Origin: UBA1672 sp050633645 | GTDB lineage: Bacteria; Pseudomonadota; Alphaproteobacteria; Micavibrionales; Micavibrionaceae | DNA: 64,000 bases | Reading direction: 5' to 3' | Assembly: GCA_050633645.1 (NCBI GenBank) | Contig: JBOEGX010000003.1 | Span: forward strand, 1 to 64,000 | In this document: in pieces, positions 24,929 to 33,651 of the stretch | How the letters are laid out: each line of letters begins with the position of its first letter | Numbering within the stretch: position 1 is the stretch's first letter | Position numbers and translations under genes: made by a program | The notes under the pieces: model-generated | What the model was told of the DNA's origin: nothing | What the model saw: the letters and a program-made list of their open reading frames with translations, nothing else | Databases searched by the model: none

Positions 24929-25279
24929 GTGACGAAATGGGAAGATATGACGGAAAGCCAAGCGCCTTATGATGATAAGGGGTATCAGAATATCCGTATT
25001 GCCCTCATTATATCCGTACTGGCCATGTGTCTGTCAGTCTCTGGCCTATGGATTGGGGCGGAGTATTGGAAGTGGCTCACCATAATTACAAGTCTATGCG
25101 CGTTTATTCCTACGATTTTAGGGTTTAGAGACAAAGAAAACCCTTATATCCTTTGGTGCGCCGTTGTGATGGCCATCGGTGCGATTATGCTGCAATATTG
25201 GATGATTGCTATATTTATTTTGTTTGTTCTGGCTATTATTGTCACGATATTAAGTGTTTTCGGTGTACCATTATCATGA
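24929..25279 (+). CDS. Small membrane protein of unknown function
   Basis: The 116-residue product has three to four hydrophobic segments (ALIISVLAMCLSVSGLWIG, WLTIITSLCAFIPTILGF, LWCAVVMAIGAIMLQYW and IAIFILFVLAIIVTILSVFG). The start is a GTG with AAAAAGGA 8 bases upstream. An ATG six codons later has a poorer context. It is followed 22 bases later by the acyl-CoA dehydrogenase. The family is not recognised. Confidence 0.65.
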   Translation: MTKWEDMTESQAPYDDKGYQNIRIALIISVLAMCLSVSGLWIGAEYWKWLTIITSLCAFIPTILGFRDKENPYILWCAVVMAIGAIMLQYWMIAIFILFVLAIIVTILSVFGVPLS

Positions 25280-25301
25280 GTAATTGAATGAAGGAGAGTT
25301 C

Positions 25302-26924
25302 ATGAGCGCCTATATACCGCCCGTATCTGATATGATGTTTGCCCTTTATGACGTGCTGGGCTTTACCCATGATGATATCGACCGCGAGACATCCGAATCT
25401 ATTCTTGATGAGGCCGCGAAATTGGCATCTGGTGTTCTCGCGCCATTGAATAAATCAGGCGACGTACAAGGCGCAAGGCTGCGGGACGGAGTGGTAAAAA
25501 CTGCCGATGGGTTTAAAGACGCATATAAAACCTATTGTGACGGCGGCTGGAACGCTGTTCCCTTCGACCCGGAATATGATGGGCAAGGATTACCCTGGGC
25601 GCTTGCTTTTCCGATCCAAGAAATGTGGCAAGGCGCAAATATGTCCTTTGGCTTATGCCCATTGCTTAATCAGGGCGCAGTAGAGGCGATTATCTCTCAT
25701 GGCTCAGATGTGCAAAAAGATTATTACCTGCCAAAACTTATATCAGGGGAATGGACAGGGACAATGAACATCACCGAAGCGCAGGCGGGCTCTGACCTTG
25801 GTTTGATTCGTTCAAAAGCAGAGCCACAAGAGGGCGGAGATTATCGCATTACAGGGCAAAAAATATTCATAACCTATGGTGACCATGACATGGCGGAAAA
25901 CATTATCCATCTTGTTCTTGCGCGTACGCCAAATGCCCCCGAAGATGTACACGGCATATCCATGTTTATTGTGCCTAAGTTTTTAGAAGACGGAACGCGT
26001 AACACCGTAAATTGTATTGGGTTAGAGCATAAGCTTGGTATTCATGCGTCCCCGACTTGCACAATGGATTTTGATAGTGCGGTTGGGTATTTGGTGGGCG
26101 AGGATGGTCGTGGCCTTAAATACATGTTCACAATGATGAATAACGCGCGCCTATCCGTGGGGCTGCAAGGCGTAGCCATTGCCGAACGTGCGATGCAGCG
26201 AGCCAATACTTTCGCAAAAGAACGTAAACAAGGCAAAGCCATTGGCGGTGAAGAGCGGGTAAATATATCAGAGCATCCAGATGTGAAGCGCATGATGATG
26301 GATATGCACGCTCATGTTACGGCGGGGCGCCTCATGACATATAGCGCAGCAATAGAGCTTGATAAGGCGTCTTCAGGCGACAAGGCGGCAAGGATGCGCG
26401 CAGATTTCTTAACACCGATCGTAAAATCTTGGTGCACAGATATGGCGTCTCATGTGACATCAACAGGAATTCAGGTTCACGGCGGAATGGGGTTTATTGA
26501 GGAAACAGGCGCAGCACAGTATTATAGAGATGCTCGTATTTTATCAATTTATGAGGGAACGAACGGCATTCAGGCTTCTGATCTTTCATTCCGTAAGGTT
26601 TTAAGAGATGATGGTCACGTCGCCCATGTCTTTTTAGGGGAGCTTAGCGGACTAATCCCTGATGAAATTGTGGATCACCTAAAACGGTCAACTGATAAAC
26701 TTTTAACCTTAGGGGAAAAAGGCGACTTAAATGAAATAGCATGGAATGCCACCCCTTATCTAAAAGCATTCGGATATGCATATGGTGGTGCAATGTTGGC
26801 ACAAGCTTCACGTGTTAATTCTGAATTCACAGGAGGGGCGAAAACCACAATAAAAGATATTAATGATTTCTATACACGAAACATACTGCCGATTGGTTTG
26901 GCGCACGCAACAATCACATTATAA
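25302..26924 (+). CDS. Acyl-CoA dehydrogenase, DmdC/FadE-like
   Basis: This FAD enzyme oxidises an acyl-CoA thioester. The 540-residue product has GEWTGTMNITEAQAGSDLG (FAD-binding region), ITGQKIFITYGDHDM, the MNNARLSVGLQGVAIAERAMQRA stretch and the C-terminal GTGIQVHGGMGFIEETG. A catalytic Glu in IYEGTNGIQ is present. Length is nearer the 580-600-residue DmdC-like group than to the 380-residue short-chain enzymes. The ATG at 25302 is chosen because AAGGAG lies just before it; the frame opens six codons earlier at TTG. The specific substrate is not determined. Confidence 0.9.
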   Translation: MSAYIPPVSDMMFALYDVLGFTHDDIDRETSESILDEAAKLASGVLAPLNKSGDVQGARLRDGVVKTADGFKDAYKTYCDGGWNAVPFDPEYDGQGLPWALAFPIQEMWQGANMSFGLCPLLNQGAVEAIISHGSDVQKDYYLPKLISGEWTGTMNITEAQAGSDLGLIRSKAEPQEGGDYRITGQKIFITYGDHDMAENIIHLVLARTPNAPEDVHGISMFIVPKFLEDGTRNTVNCIGLEHKLGIHASPTCTMDFDSAVGYLVGEDGRGLKYMFTMMNNARLSVGLQGVAIAERAMQRANTFAKERKQGKAIGGEERVNISEHPDVKRMMMDMHAHVTAGRLMTYSAAIELDKASSGDKAARMRADFLTPIVKSWCTDMASHVTSTGIQVHGGMGFIEETGAAQYYRDARILSIYEGTNGIQASDLSFRKVLRDDGHVAHVFLGELSGLIPDEIVDHLKRSTDKLLTLGEKGDLNEIAWNATPYLKAFGYAYGGAMLAQASRVNSEFTGGAKTTIKDINDFYTRNILPIGLAHATITL

Positions 26925-26928
26925 TTGT

Positions 26929-27717
26929 TTATTTATTATTGTACATGGATGGGTCGGTACATCGCATAGAGGCAGAAAAGCCAAGCTCTCTCTGAACTGT
27001 TCTGCTGTCTATATTGCCCTTGAAATTCTTATATAATCTGGCCCATTCATACGCATAGCATTCACAATAATCTTTTTGGGTTATCGCTTCGCCCATACCT
27101 ATATCAACTGGAATTGACATGCATGAGGTATATTGCTGTCCCGTTGTGCCAACAACATTCCTACAGCTGTCTTTTAGGTTTGCCATGATAGTGGTTCGCC
27201 CCATCTTGCTCCCTTCTTCTTGTCGCATAGATAAGAATTTTGAGGCATAACATTTACAATCAAAATTAATGCTGAAAGCTTGATTGTTGACGCAGTATTC
27301 GTATACGTCATTGGCCTCTTCTAGATACACTTGGGGAATATCAGAATAACTTTTATTTAATTTACCAGTGGTTTTCTTTTTGGGGTTTTTGAGGCAGGTA
27401 TCAGTGTTTATTGAAATTATTTCTTTTGTTGTTGCGGTGTTTCCAAGCTCTAATCGAGTCTCCAGATATTTGGTCGCTGCGCATTTACAGTCTTTCAGGT
27501 CGCTCAGTGTATCATTACCCGTGCATATCCCATAATATTTCTGGGCTTCTTTAAGTTGTGCATCACTGGCTTTAGAATAAATACTCTTCTCTTTCGGGAG
27601 CGCATTACTTGCCTCCGTCGATGCAGAAGGCGGCTGTTCTTGTGCCAAAACAGTTGGGATTACATACAAGAATGCAAGCATCGCAAACAACGGGATATTT
27701 TTGATATTCATACGCAT
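26929..27717 (-). CDS. Secreted protein with three four-cysteine modules
   Basis: The 262-residue product has a signal peptide (IPLFAMLAFLYVIPTVLA, cleavage near residue 25). It has 12 cysteines in three modules. The first two have identical spacing: C65, C77-x-C79, C108 and C142, C154-x-C156, C185, with shared text DCKCxAxKxLxxRxExG. The third is looser: C199, C218-x-C220, C253. Even cysteine numbers suggest disulfides, or metal binding at the CxC pairs. I do not recognise a family. It converges on the acyl-CoA dehydrogenase gene with a 4-base gap. Confidence 0.75.
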   Translation of the reverse strand: MRMNIKNIPLFAMLAFLYVIPTVLAQEQPPSASTEASNALPKEKSIYSKASDAQLKEAQKYYGICTGNDTLSDLKDCKCAATKYLETRLELGNTATTKEIISINTDTCLKNPKKKTTGKLNKSYSDIPQVYLEEANDVYEYCVNNQAFSINFDCKCYASKFLSMRQEEGSKMGRTTIMANLKDSCRNVVGTTGQQYTSCMSIPVDIGMGEAITQKDYCECYAYEWARLYKNFKGNIDSRTVQRELGFSASMRCTDPSMYNNK

Positions 27718-27824
27718 TTATTTATCCGCTCTATCTAATTGATACGGGCAAAGCCACGTACAAATAGTAGCACAATGTACCAATTTATTGAAAGAGTTGA
27801 ATCTAAAAAGGAATAGAGATGTGC

Positions 27825-28430
27825 TTAGCCGCGCGCTTTTTTCCAAAAACGAAACACAGAGCTTGATTCTGTTACATTTTCATTCTCCGCTTTAAGGCTG
27901 TTCATGCGGCTATCAAGATTTTTTGCAGCCTGACCAGTTGGTTTGGAGAAGTTTTTCTGTGCAGTTTGTACTTTTGCATTTTGTAATCGACGTTGACGAG
28001 CGCGCTCTTCACGCTCTTTTATTTGTGCGCGAAGCTCTTCTGCCTGCTTTTGAGAATACTGACTGGTAATCAATACCTGTGATGCCTGCTTTTCCCATTT
28101 ATCACGTTGATCCATAAGGTCATCAATACGCTCATTCGATGTTGAAAGTTGCTGTTCTAACATCTTGATTTGCATAGTAAGTCGTTCTTTTTCAACAGCT
28201 GCTTCAATTTCGGCAGAGGTGACTTGCGTCATTGCCGCTTTCGCAGGTTTTGATTCGCTAACATTCTGCTTTTGAATTCCGAAAACACGTTCAAGTTCAG
28301 AAACATCAATAACGCGACGTTGATTCGCATCAAGTTCATAGGAAAGCTTGCCGCTATTCATTGCGCGCTGTACAGTGGATTTTGATTTCCCTGTGAGAAC
28401 TGCTGCTCTTTGTGCTCCTACTTTTGCCAT
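27825..28430 (-). CDS. Helix-turn-helix and coiled-coil protein
   Basis: The 201-residue product begins with a MerR- or excisionase-like helix-turn-helix (AAVLTGKSKSTVQRAMNSGKLSYELD, about residues 9-34) followed by VIDVSELERVFG. Residues 75-150 are a long charged coiled coil, and the C terminus is basic with FRFWKK. This layout resembles small DNA-binding proteins found on plasmids and chromosomes near replication genes, but no partner is present here. GAGGAAATC precedes the ATG. The target is unknown. Confidence 0.75.
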   Translation of the reverse strand: MAKVGAQRAAVLTGKSKSTVQRAMNSGKLSYELDANQRRVIDVSELERVFGIQKQNVSESKPAKAAMTQVTSAEIEAAVEKERLTMQIKMLEQQLSTSNERIDDLMDQRDKWEKQASQVLITSQYSQKQAEELRAQIKEREERARQRRLQNAKVQTAQKNFSKPTGQAAKNLDSRMNSLKAENENVTESSSVFRFWKKARG

Positions 28431-28603
28431 GATTTCCTCGTTCGTTTCTTGAAGTGAAAGTGATTAAGACTTGTATATTTAAAATATCACAAGCAGGAAT
28501 CGTGCTTCAAGGGGCAAGGAGTGATAAAAGGCATCTATCCACAAAACTTATCAAGGGACTGATTGTTATGTCATTTTTCTATGTGATGCGATTCGTTTCG
28601 AAA

Positions 28604-29389
28604 CTACGCCGCTTCGTCTTGCATTCTCTCGCTTAAAAGCCCTGAAAGACGTTGCCACTGAGAACCAGAAATAAGGTGAGCATAAATAAATGGTAGCCAC
28701 CCTTCTTTTTTGAGCTCTAGGAATGTTTTGTCATCAAGTTCAACAAACTTTTTCTCATCAATGATTTGAAAGCCTGAGAAATTGATTCGGCGATTACCCG
28801 AAACATTGATCTGCACTTCTTTTTGTGTAAGTAGTCCTTTTTCAGACAGAGCCTTTCCAAAATTTAATGTGGCTTGCGCCGCGGCATGATATGATTTGCA
28901 AAATTCAAGAGCATTTGTTGCCAACTGGCTAGGTTTACCCTCATCATCAAAAAAATGCTGTTCGCCATTTTCTTCAACAATATCCTTTGTGTTATCAATG
29001 CATAACGTGAGTTGCTCACTATTTGGAATTTCAGAAAAAATAAAAGGGTATCTGCGGACATAGGCTGGGATGTAGCTTCCACTTAACCATTCATTCTTTT
29101 CATTAAGAAATAAATTTTCATTATCACGTAAGCCTAAAATAGCCACTGGCGTTGCATTCTCATCAGGGCTGAAAGCAATGGGATAGTGGCAGCATATCTG
29201 CGTCATTTCCACCATATTCACTGGAACGGCGTTCACGCCCTCGGTAAAGCCAAAGCCAAAATTCTTTTTGAGCGATAGTTTGGTGTGCTTTTTGGCATCC
29301 AAAGGAACTGGATTCTTATAAAATAGGGGAAGGCTGCTGTTTGGGGTAGAGTTTGCGCTACCATTTGCCTGTTTGTTATCCTGTGCCAT
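28604..29389 (-). CDS. SapC family protein
   Basis: The 261-residue product matches the SapC family (first described beside Campylobacter S-layer genes). Typical features are LPLFYKNPVPLDAKKHTKLSL near the start, the HYPIAFSPDENATPVAILGL stretch, WLSGSYIPAYVRRYPFIF and the C-terminal DKTFLELKKEGWLPFIYAHLISG. The molecular role of the family is not settled. No signal peptide is seen. AAGGAATAAAAC precedes the ATG. The gene stands alone upstream of the HTH gene. Confidence 0.9.
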   Translation of the reverse strand: MAQDNKQANGSANSTPNSSLPLFYKNPVPLDAKKHTKLSLKKNFGFGFTEGVNAVPVNMVEMTQICCHYPIAFSPDENATPVAILGLRDNENLFLNEKNEWLSGSYIPAYVRRYPFIFSEIPNSEQLTLCIDNTKDIVEENGEQHFFDDEGKPSQLATNALEFCKSYHAAAQATLNFGKALSEKGLLTQKEVQINVSGNRRINFSGFQIIDEKKFVELDDKTFLELKKEGWLPFIYAHLISGSQWQRLSGLLSERMQDEAA

Positions 29390-29530
29390 GTTTTATTCCT
29401 TGTGCGAATTTTGAGTATATTTATATTTTGAAGATAATAGGGAAATAATAAAATGTATTCCAATGCTTTTTTGAAAAATCTATGTTCAAATTATCATTGT
29501 AGGCGCATTTTATTAAGGCTTTATTATAAA

Positions 29531-29559
29531 TTGGCATTTCATCCTTTTATTTATAGTAA
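29531..29559 (+). promoter_or_regulatory. Predicted sigma-70 promoter for the ugd gene
   Basis: TTGGCA (29531-29536, five of six consensus bases) and TAGTAA (29554-29559, four of six) are 17 bases apart, 54 bases before the ugd ATG. Confidence 0.45.
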
Positions 29560-29612
29560 AAATCGTCTAGCTTTCGCCAAACAACGATGAATGAAAAAAG
29601 GGAGTTTGTGTT

Positions 29613-30932
29613 ATGCGTATTGGAATGGTCGGAACAGGTTATGTCGGCTTGGTTTCAGGTACGTGCTTTGCTGAATTCGGACATACTGTGATTTGCGTCG
29701 ATAAAGACGAAAAAAAAATCGAGTCTTTAAAAAAAGGTGAAGTTCCAATTTTTGAACCTGGACTAGATGTTTTATTAAAACGCCAAATTGATTCTGGGCG
29801 TATTGAATTTACAACGGATATAGCAGAAGCTGTAAAAGGCTGCGATGCTGTTTTTATTGCCGTGGGCACTCCATCGCGTCGTTATTGCCGTGATGCTGAT
29901 TTATCTTATGTTCATGCCGCCGCGCGTGAAGTGGCGCAAAATCTTGATGGCTATACGGTCGTCGTAAATAAATCCACGGTGCCTGTTGGAACAGGGCGCG
30001 AAGTTGAGGCTATTATCCGTAAGGAAAACCCGAACGCTGATTTCGATGTGGCCTCAAATCCTGAGTTTTTACGAGAGGGTGCGGCGATAGATGACTTCAT
30101 GCGCCCCGATCGTGTGGTCGTTGGGACATCATCCGAACGCGCGCAAGAGGTCATGCGTGGTGTTTATCGTCCGTTATTCATTAATGAAACACCGATTTTA
30201 TTCACAAAACGTGAAACGGCGGAAATCATCAAGTATGCGGCCAATGCGTTCTTGGCAACAAAAATTACATTTATTAATGAAATAGCAGATCTATGCGAAC
30301 AAGTAGGCGCGGATGTGCAACAAGTCGCAAAGGGCATTGGTCTTGACGGGCGCATTGGGGCTAAGTTTTTGCACGCTGGACCCGGTTACGGCGGGTCATG
30401 CTTCCCGAAAGACACGTTGGCCTTAACGCGTGCAGGGCAGAAATATGGCGCGCCACAAAGAATTGTCGAAGCTGTTGTGTCGGTCAATGAGGACCGTAAG
30501 TCACGCATGGCCGATAAAATCATCGATGCGGTAGGCGGTGATGTGCGTGGCAAAAAAATTGGCGTACTTGGTGTTGCCTTTAAACCAAATACAGATGATA
30601 TGCGGGACGCGCCATCTTTAACCATTATACCTGTGCTGCAACAAGCTGGCGCAGAGATTATTGCTTATGACCCTGAGGCAATGGATACGGCAAAACCGTT
30701 AATCGATGGAATTGCGTGGGCGGGCGATTCTTATGCTGTAGCGAAAGGCGCCGATGTTCTGGTTATCCTAACGGAATGGAATGAGTTTCGCGCTCTTGAT
30801 CTTACGCGTATTAAATCAGATATGGCTGGTGATACGATTGTTGATCTGCGAAATGTTTATAAGCTTGATGAAATGCAAAAACTTGGCTTTGATTATATAT
30901 CTGTTGGGCGTGACGCAATTAGAAATAAGTAA
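29613..30932 (+). CDS. ugd: UDP-glucose 6-dehydrogenase
   Basis: This enzyme oxidises UDP-glucose to UDP-glucuronate, a precursor of surface polysaccharides. The 439-residue product has the NAD-binding start MRIGMVGTGYVGLVSGTCFA, AVGTPS, the FDVASNPEFLREGAAIDDFM stretch, the catalytic Cys in GYGGSCFPKDTLAL and the C-terminal GVAFKPNTDDMRDAPS. Length is normal. GGGAG precedes the ATG. cysQ follows 12 bases later. Together with the acyltransferase and the ligase-like gene it points to capsule or lipopolysaccharide production. Confidence 0.96.
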   Translation: MRIGMVGTGYVGLVSGTCFAEFGHTVICVDKDEKKIESLKKGEVPIFEPGLDVLLKRQIDSGRIEFTTDIAEAVKGCDAVFIAVGTPSRRYCRDADLSYVHAAAREVAQNLDGYTVVVNKSTVPVGTGREVEAIIRKENPNADFDVASNPEFLREGAAIDDFMRPDRVVVGTSSERAQEVMRGVYRPLFINETPILFTKRETAEIIKYAANAFLATKITFINEIADLCEQVGADVQQVAKGIGLDGRIGAKFLHAGPGYGGSCFPKDTLALTRAGQKYGAPQRIVEAVVSVNEDRKSRMADKIIDAVGGDVRGKKIGVLGVAFKPNTDDMRDAPSLTIIPVLQQAGAEIIAYDPEAMDTAKPLIDGIAWAGDSYAVAKGADVLVILTEWNEFRALDLTRIKSDMAGDTIVDLRNVYKLDEMQKLGFDYISVGRDAIRNK

Positions 30933-30944
30933 GGCTACACTATA

Positions 30945-31793
30945 ATGTCATCAAAGCTCCTTTCACACCCTGCCGCGCTCTGTAATATTGTTCGTCGCGC
31001 CGCAGTCGAAGCGGGGGAGCTTATTCTTGAGTATTTTGATGGTATTCGCGATATGGAGCATATTTCAAAAACAGATGGCTCGCCTGTAACCTGCGCAGAT
31101 AAAGAGGCAGAAAAGCTGATTGAAAAGGCATTATACGGCGTTTTTGCTGATATTCCAGTCGTCGGTGAGGAATCTTTCGCCAATGGGAAGCGCATAAATT
31201 TTGCAGATAATGAATATTTTTGGCTCGTCGATCCGCTAGATGGTACCAAGGCATTTATTCGCGGAGAAGGAGACTTCACGGTCAATATCGCCCTCGTAAA
31301 AGATTCAGAGCCAATTTTAGGTGTGATCTACGCTCCTGAAAAAGGTGATATGTACGCAGGATTCATCAATGAAGATGGCAGCGCAAGGGCTCTACGGTTT
31401 TTTGAGGATTCGAATAATGAAAAAACAATTCGTTCGCGTAAAATGCCGCGTGACGGCCTGAATGTGATGTCGAGCAATTATCATGGTGGATCAGCGGCGC
31501 AGGATGCATTCTTGGAGAGTTTCAAGGTTAAGAAAATAACCCGCCAAGCAAGCTCTCTTAAAATATGCGCCGTTGCCAGCGGTAGAGCTGACATCTATCC
31601 GCGCTTTGGCTCGACATGTGAATGGGACACTGCCGCAGGTCACGCAATATTGCGTGCGGCAGGTGGTGATATCGTGGATATGAACGGAAAACCACTGCGT
31701 TATGGCGGCGCTCATCCTGATCTTTTGAATCCGCATTTTATCGCGGCATCATCTGATTTGCTGAATGCAATGCAATTAAATGAAAATCAATAA
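30945..31793 (+). CDS. cysQ: 3'(2'),5'-bisphosphate nucleotidase CysQ
   Basis: CysQ removes the 3' phosphate from PAP and PAPS and so balances sulfate assimilation. The 282-residue product has the inositol-monophosphatase-type metal motifs: TCADKEAEKLI, the GEES motif, DPLDGTKAFIRGEGDF and the late motif EWDTAAGHAILRAAGG. Length is slightly above the usual 246-270. It follows ugd by 12 bases and was probably transcribed with it. Confidence 0.94.
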   Translation: MSSKLLSHPAALCNIVRRAAVEAGELILEYFDGIRDMEHISKTDGSPVTCADKEAEKLIEKALYGVFADIPVVGEESFANGKRINFADNEYFWLVDPLDGTKAFIRGEGDFTVNIALVKDSEPILGVIYAPEKGDMYAGFINEDGSARALRFFEDSNNEKTIRSRKMPRDGLNVMSSNYHGGSAAQDAFLESFKVKKITRQASSLKICAVASGRADIYPRFGSTCEWDTAAGHAILRAAGGDIVDMNGKPLRYGGAHPDLLNPHFIAASSDLLNAMQLNENQ

Positions 31794-31846
31794 GTCGTTT
31801 TTATTAAACTTGTTCTTTTATAGTGTTATGTTTATAATATCTCATC

Positions 31847-32545
31847 ATGATGACTGTATTTAAAAAATTATCTTTTTTAGTCTTTGTATGCGGAATGATT
31901 TTATTTTCATTCGGTATTGCATCGAATTTTATCGTCGCACAAGAGGGCGGCGACCCTGCAGAGATCGCGCAGGCAGACGCAAAGAAAAACAATAAGGGTT
32001 TTGTTCCAATAACGGAAGATGATTTGTTGGCACGCGTTTTCCCTGACGATAAAAGCTCATGCACGATGAAGGCGAGCTTATTCACTGTAATAAGCAAGAA
32101 ATATACTGATGGTGCCGTTATCGAAGAATTTGTGTCCATGGCAGTTTTAAAACCTGTTCTTGAATCTTATTATACGCAAATCAGAGATTCTGGTCTCACT
32201 CAGGCAACTTTGGCGAATATTAAGGAATATCAAAATTGTGCCAGATCCGCAAAAGCGCATGAAGATTCTGCAAAGGAACGAGAGCTAAGCGCGAAACACC
32301 GTGCATGCGTAAAGTTTGCAGATGTTATGCTGGGCACATTAAATTCAATACAGCGCAGGCAATCGGCGAGCACTGTAATAGAAAAATATCAAAGCAACCC
32401 AATCAATATGAAGGGTACGGCTTTTGGTGAATTGGATAACTCAGTTGAGATGTTTATTGGGCAACTATATAAAATCGCACAAAAAAAATCTTATGATGAT
32501 GCGGTAAGTTTGGGGCAGGGCCTCGTTGCTTCTTGTCCTGCGTAA
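31847..32545 (+). CDS. Secreted or anchored hypothetical protein
   Basis: The 232-residue product begins with a hydrophobic segment (KLSFLVFVCGMILFSFGIASNFIVAQ) that looks like a signal peptide or anchor. The rest is hydrophilic and mostly helical, with cysteines in KSSCTMK, YQNCARS, RACVKF and the final SCPA. No domain is recognised. It lies 53 bases after cysQ and 89 bases before another secreted protein of unknown function. Confidence 0.65.
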   Translation: MMTVFKKLSFLVFVCGMILFSFGIASNFIVAQEGGDPAEIAQADAKKNNKGFVPITEDDLLARVFPDDKSSCTMKASLFTVISKKYTDGAVIEEFVSMAVLKPVLESYYTQIRDSGLTQATLANIKEYQNCARSAKAHEDSAKERELSAKHRACVKFADVMLGTLNSIQRRQSASTVIEKYQSNPINMKGTAFGELDNSVEMFIGQLYKIAQKKSYDDAVSLGQGLVASCPA

Positions 32546-32634
32546 TGCTAAGTTTATTTGCATAATGTTTTTTTATCGGTTATAACCTTCGTAACGGGTT
32601 ATAAAAATAAATTATATTAAAAAAGGTGATTACT

Positions 32635-33561
32635 ATGTCAGTGAAAGGTTCTCTTTCTTCAAAACTCAGTGCTATTGCTCTTTCAGTCGGTATGATGGGT
32701 GCGGTGAATTCATACGGATCTGAAAATGAATATGACAATAATTTTCAGGAATTAGTGGCATTATCTCAGAGTATGGGGGAGGGGGAAAGCGCTGCAACAG
32801 TTATGCAGAGATTGCCAGTGCCAGAAGAATTGCCAACATCTTTAAAAAAAGAGGCGAATATTTTATTTCGTCGCTTTTTGTTCATGCAAGAAGATCCAAA
32901 TAAATTAATTGATAGAGATTTGGCGATGGATATAATTTCAGGTAAGGATACAGATCGTGTTCAACAAAATAGTGCATTGGTAGGCGCCGATTATATACGT
33001 CCTACACAAAAACGGTTTGAGGCGATGATATCTCTCGCCTCGGGTGTGATAGGCGAAGATGACCCAACTAAGAAAGAGAAATATAAACAAGACGTTGAAA
33101 ACAACTTTCCAATGATTAATATTCTTGTTGTTAAAAGTGGGAATGAAGATTTTGATAGAAAATATCAAAGAGCTATATGGGATGGAATGCAAAAAGTGAC
33201 GCAAAGCTTCGAAGATCCAAATGCAAATATAGCGAATATAATTGAAACTTATCCAGAAAAGAATATGTACAGATATGATGGCAAATCAACTGCGGGTGGA
33301 ATTCTTGTTTATGTGAATGATTGGGATGTTATACCATTTCATCCAAAATCATTTGATAATAAAGAGTTTACTGAAAATATTAAAAGAGCAATGACATATA
33401 TGTTTACTTTGTTCGAGAAGGATTATCACCTTATGAGCGATGCTGAGCACGATGAATATTTCTCAAATTTCCCGACGAATCCAATCGTTAATGCAGGTGA
33501 TGACGGTTCGGCATCATCTGGCAAGCAGGATCAAACACCGCCAGACTTAAATCCTGGATGA
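32635..33561 (+). CDS. Secreted hypothetical protein
   Basis: The 308-residue product has a probable signal peptide (KLSAIALSVGMMGAVNSYG, about residues 8-28). It is otherwise hydrophilic, with no cysteine-rich region and no domain that I recognise. The ATG at 32635 is chosen over a GTG three codons earlier because AAAAGG lies 8 bases before it. The C terminus is low-complexity (DDGSASSGKQDQTPPDL). A clear terminator follows. Confidence 0.65.
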   Translation: MSVKGSLSSKLSAIALSVGMMGAVNSYGSENEYDNNFQELVALSQSMGEGESAATVMQRLPVPEELPTSLKKEANILFRRFLFMQEDPNKLIDRDLAMDIISGKDTDRVQQNSALVGADYIRPTQKRFEAMISLASGVIGEDDPTKKEKYKQDVENNFPMINILVVKSGNEDFDRKYQRAIWDGMQKVTQSFEDPNANIANIIETYPEKNMYRYDGKSTAGGILVYVNDWDVIPFHPKSFDNKEFTENIKRAMTYMFTLFEKDYHLMSDAEHDEYFSNFPTNPIVNAGDDGSASSGKQDQTPPDLNPG

Positions 33562-33581
33562 TAGATACCAAAATATAAAAG

Positions 33582-33611
33582 TGCCTGCATAAAATGCTAG
33601 GCATTTTTTTT
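33582..33611 (+). terminator. Intrinsic terminator
   Basis: Arms TGCCTGCA (33582-33589) and TGCTAGGCA (33595-33603, one bulged T) with loop TAAAA are followed by eight T. The core GCATAAAATGCT is shared with the hairpin after rpsC. Confidence 0.88.
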
Positions 33612-33651
33612 ACGGGCGCACAAAAACCACAGGGCAGCCCCGTGGAGAGTA

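Noticed and set aside
27825..28430. Plasmid or integrated element suggested by the HTH/coiled-coil protein
   Set aside because: No integrase, replication gene, attachment repeats or tRNA target was seen near it.
28535..28543. DnaA-box-like CTATCCACA near the HTH gene, as a hint of oriC
   Set aside because: Only one near-match is present, without a cluster, an AT-rich unwinding element or dnaA, gidA or parAB nearby.
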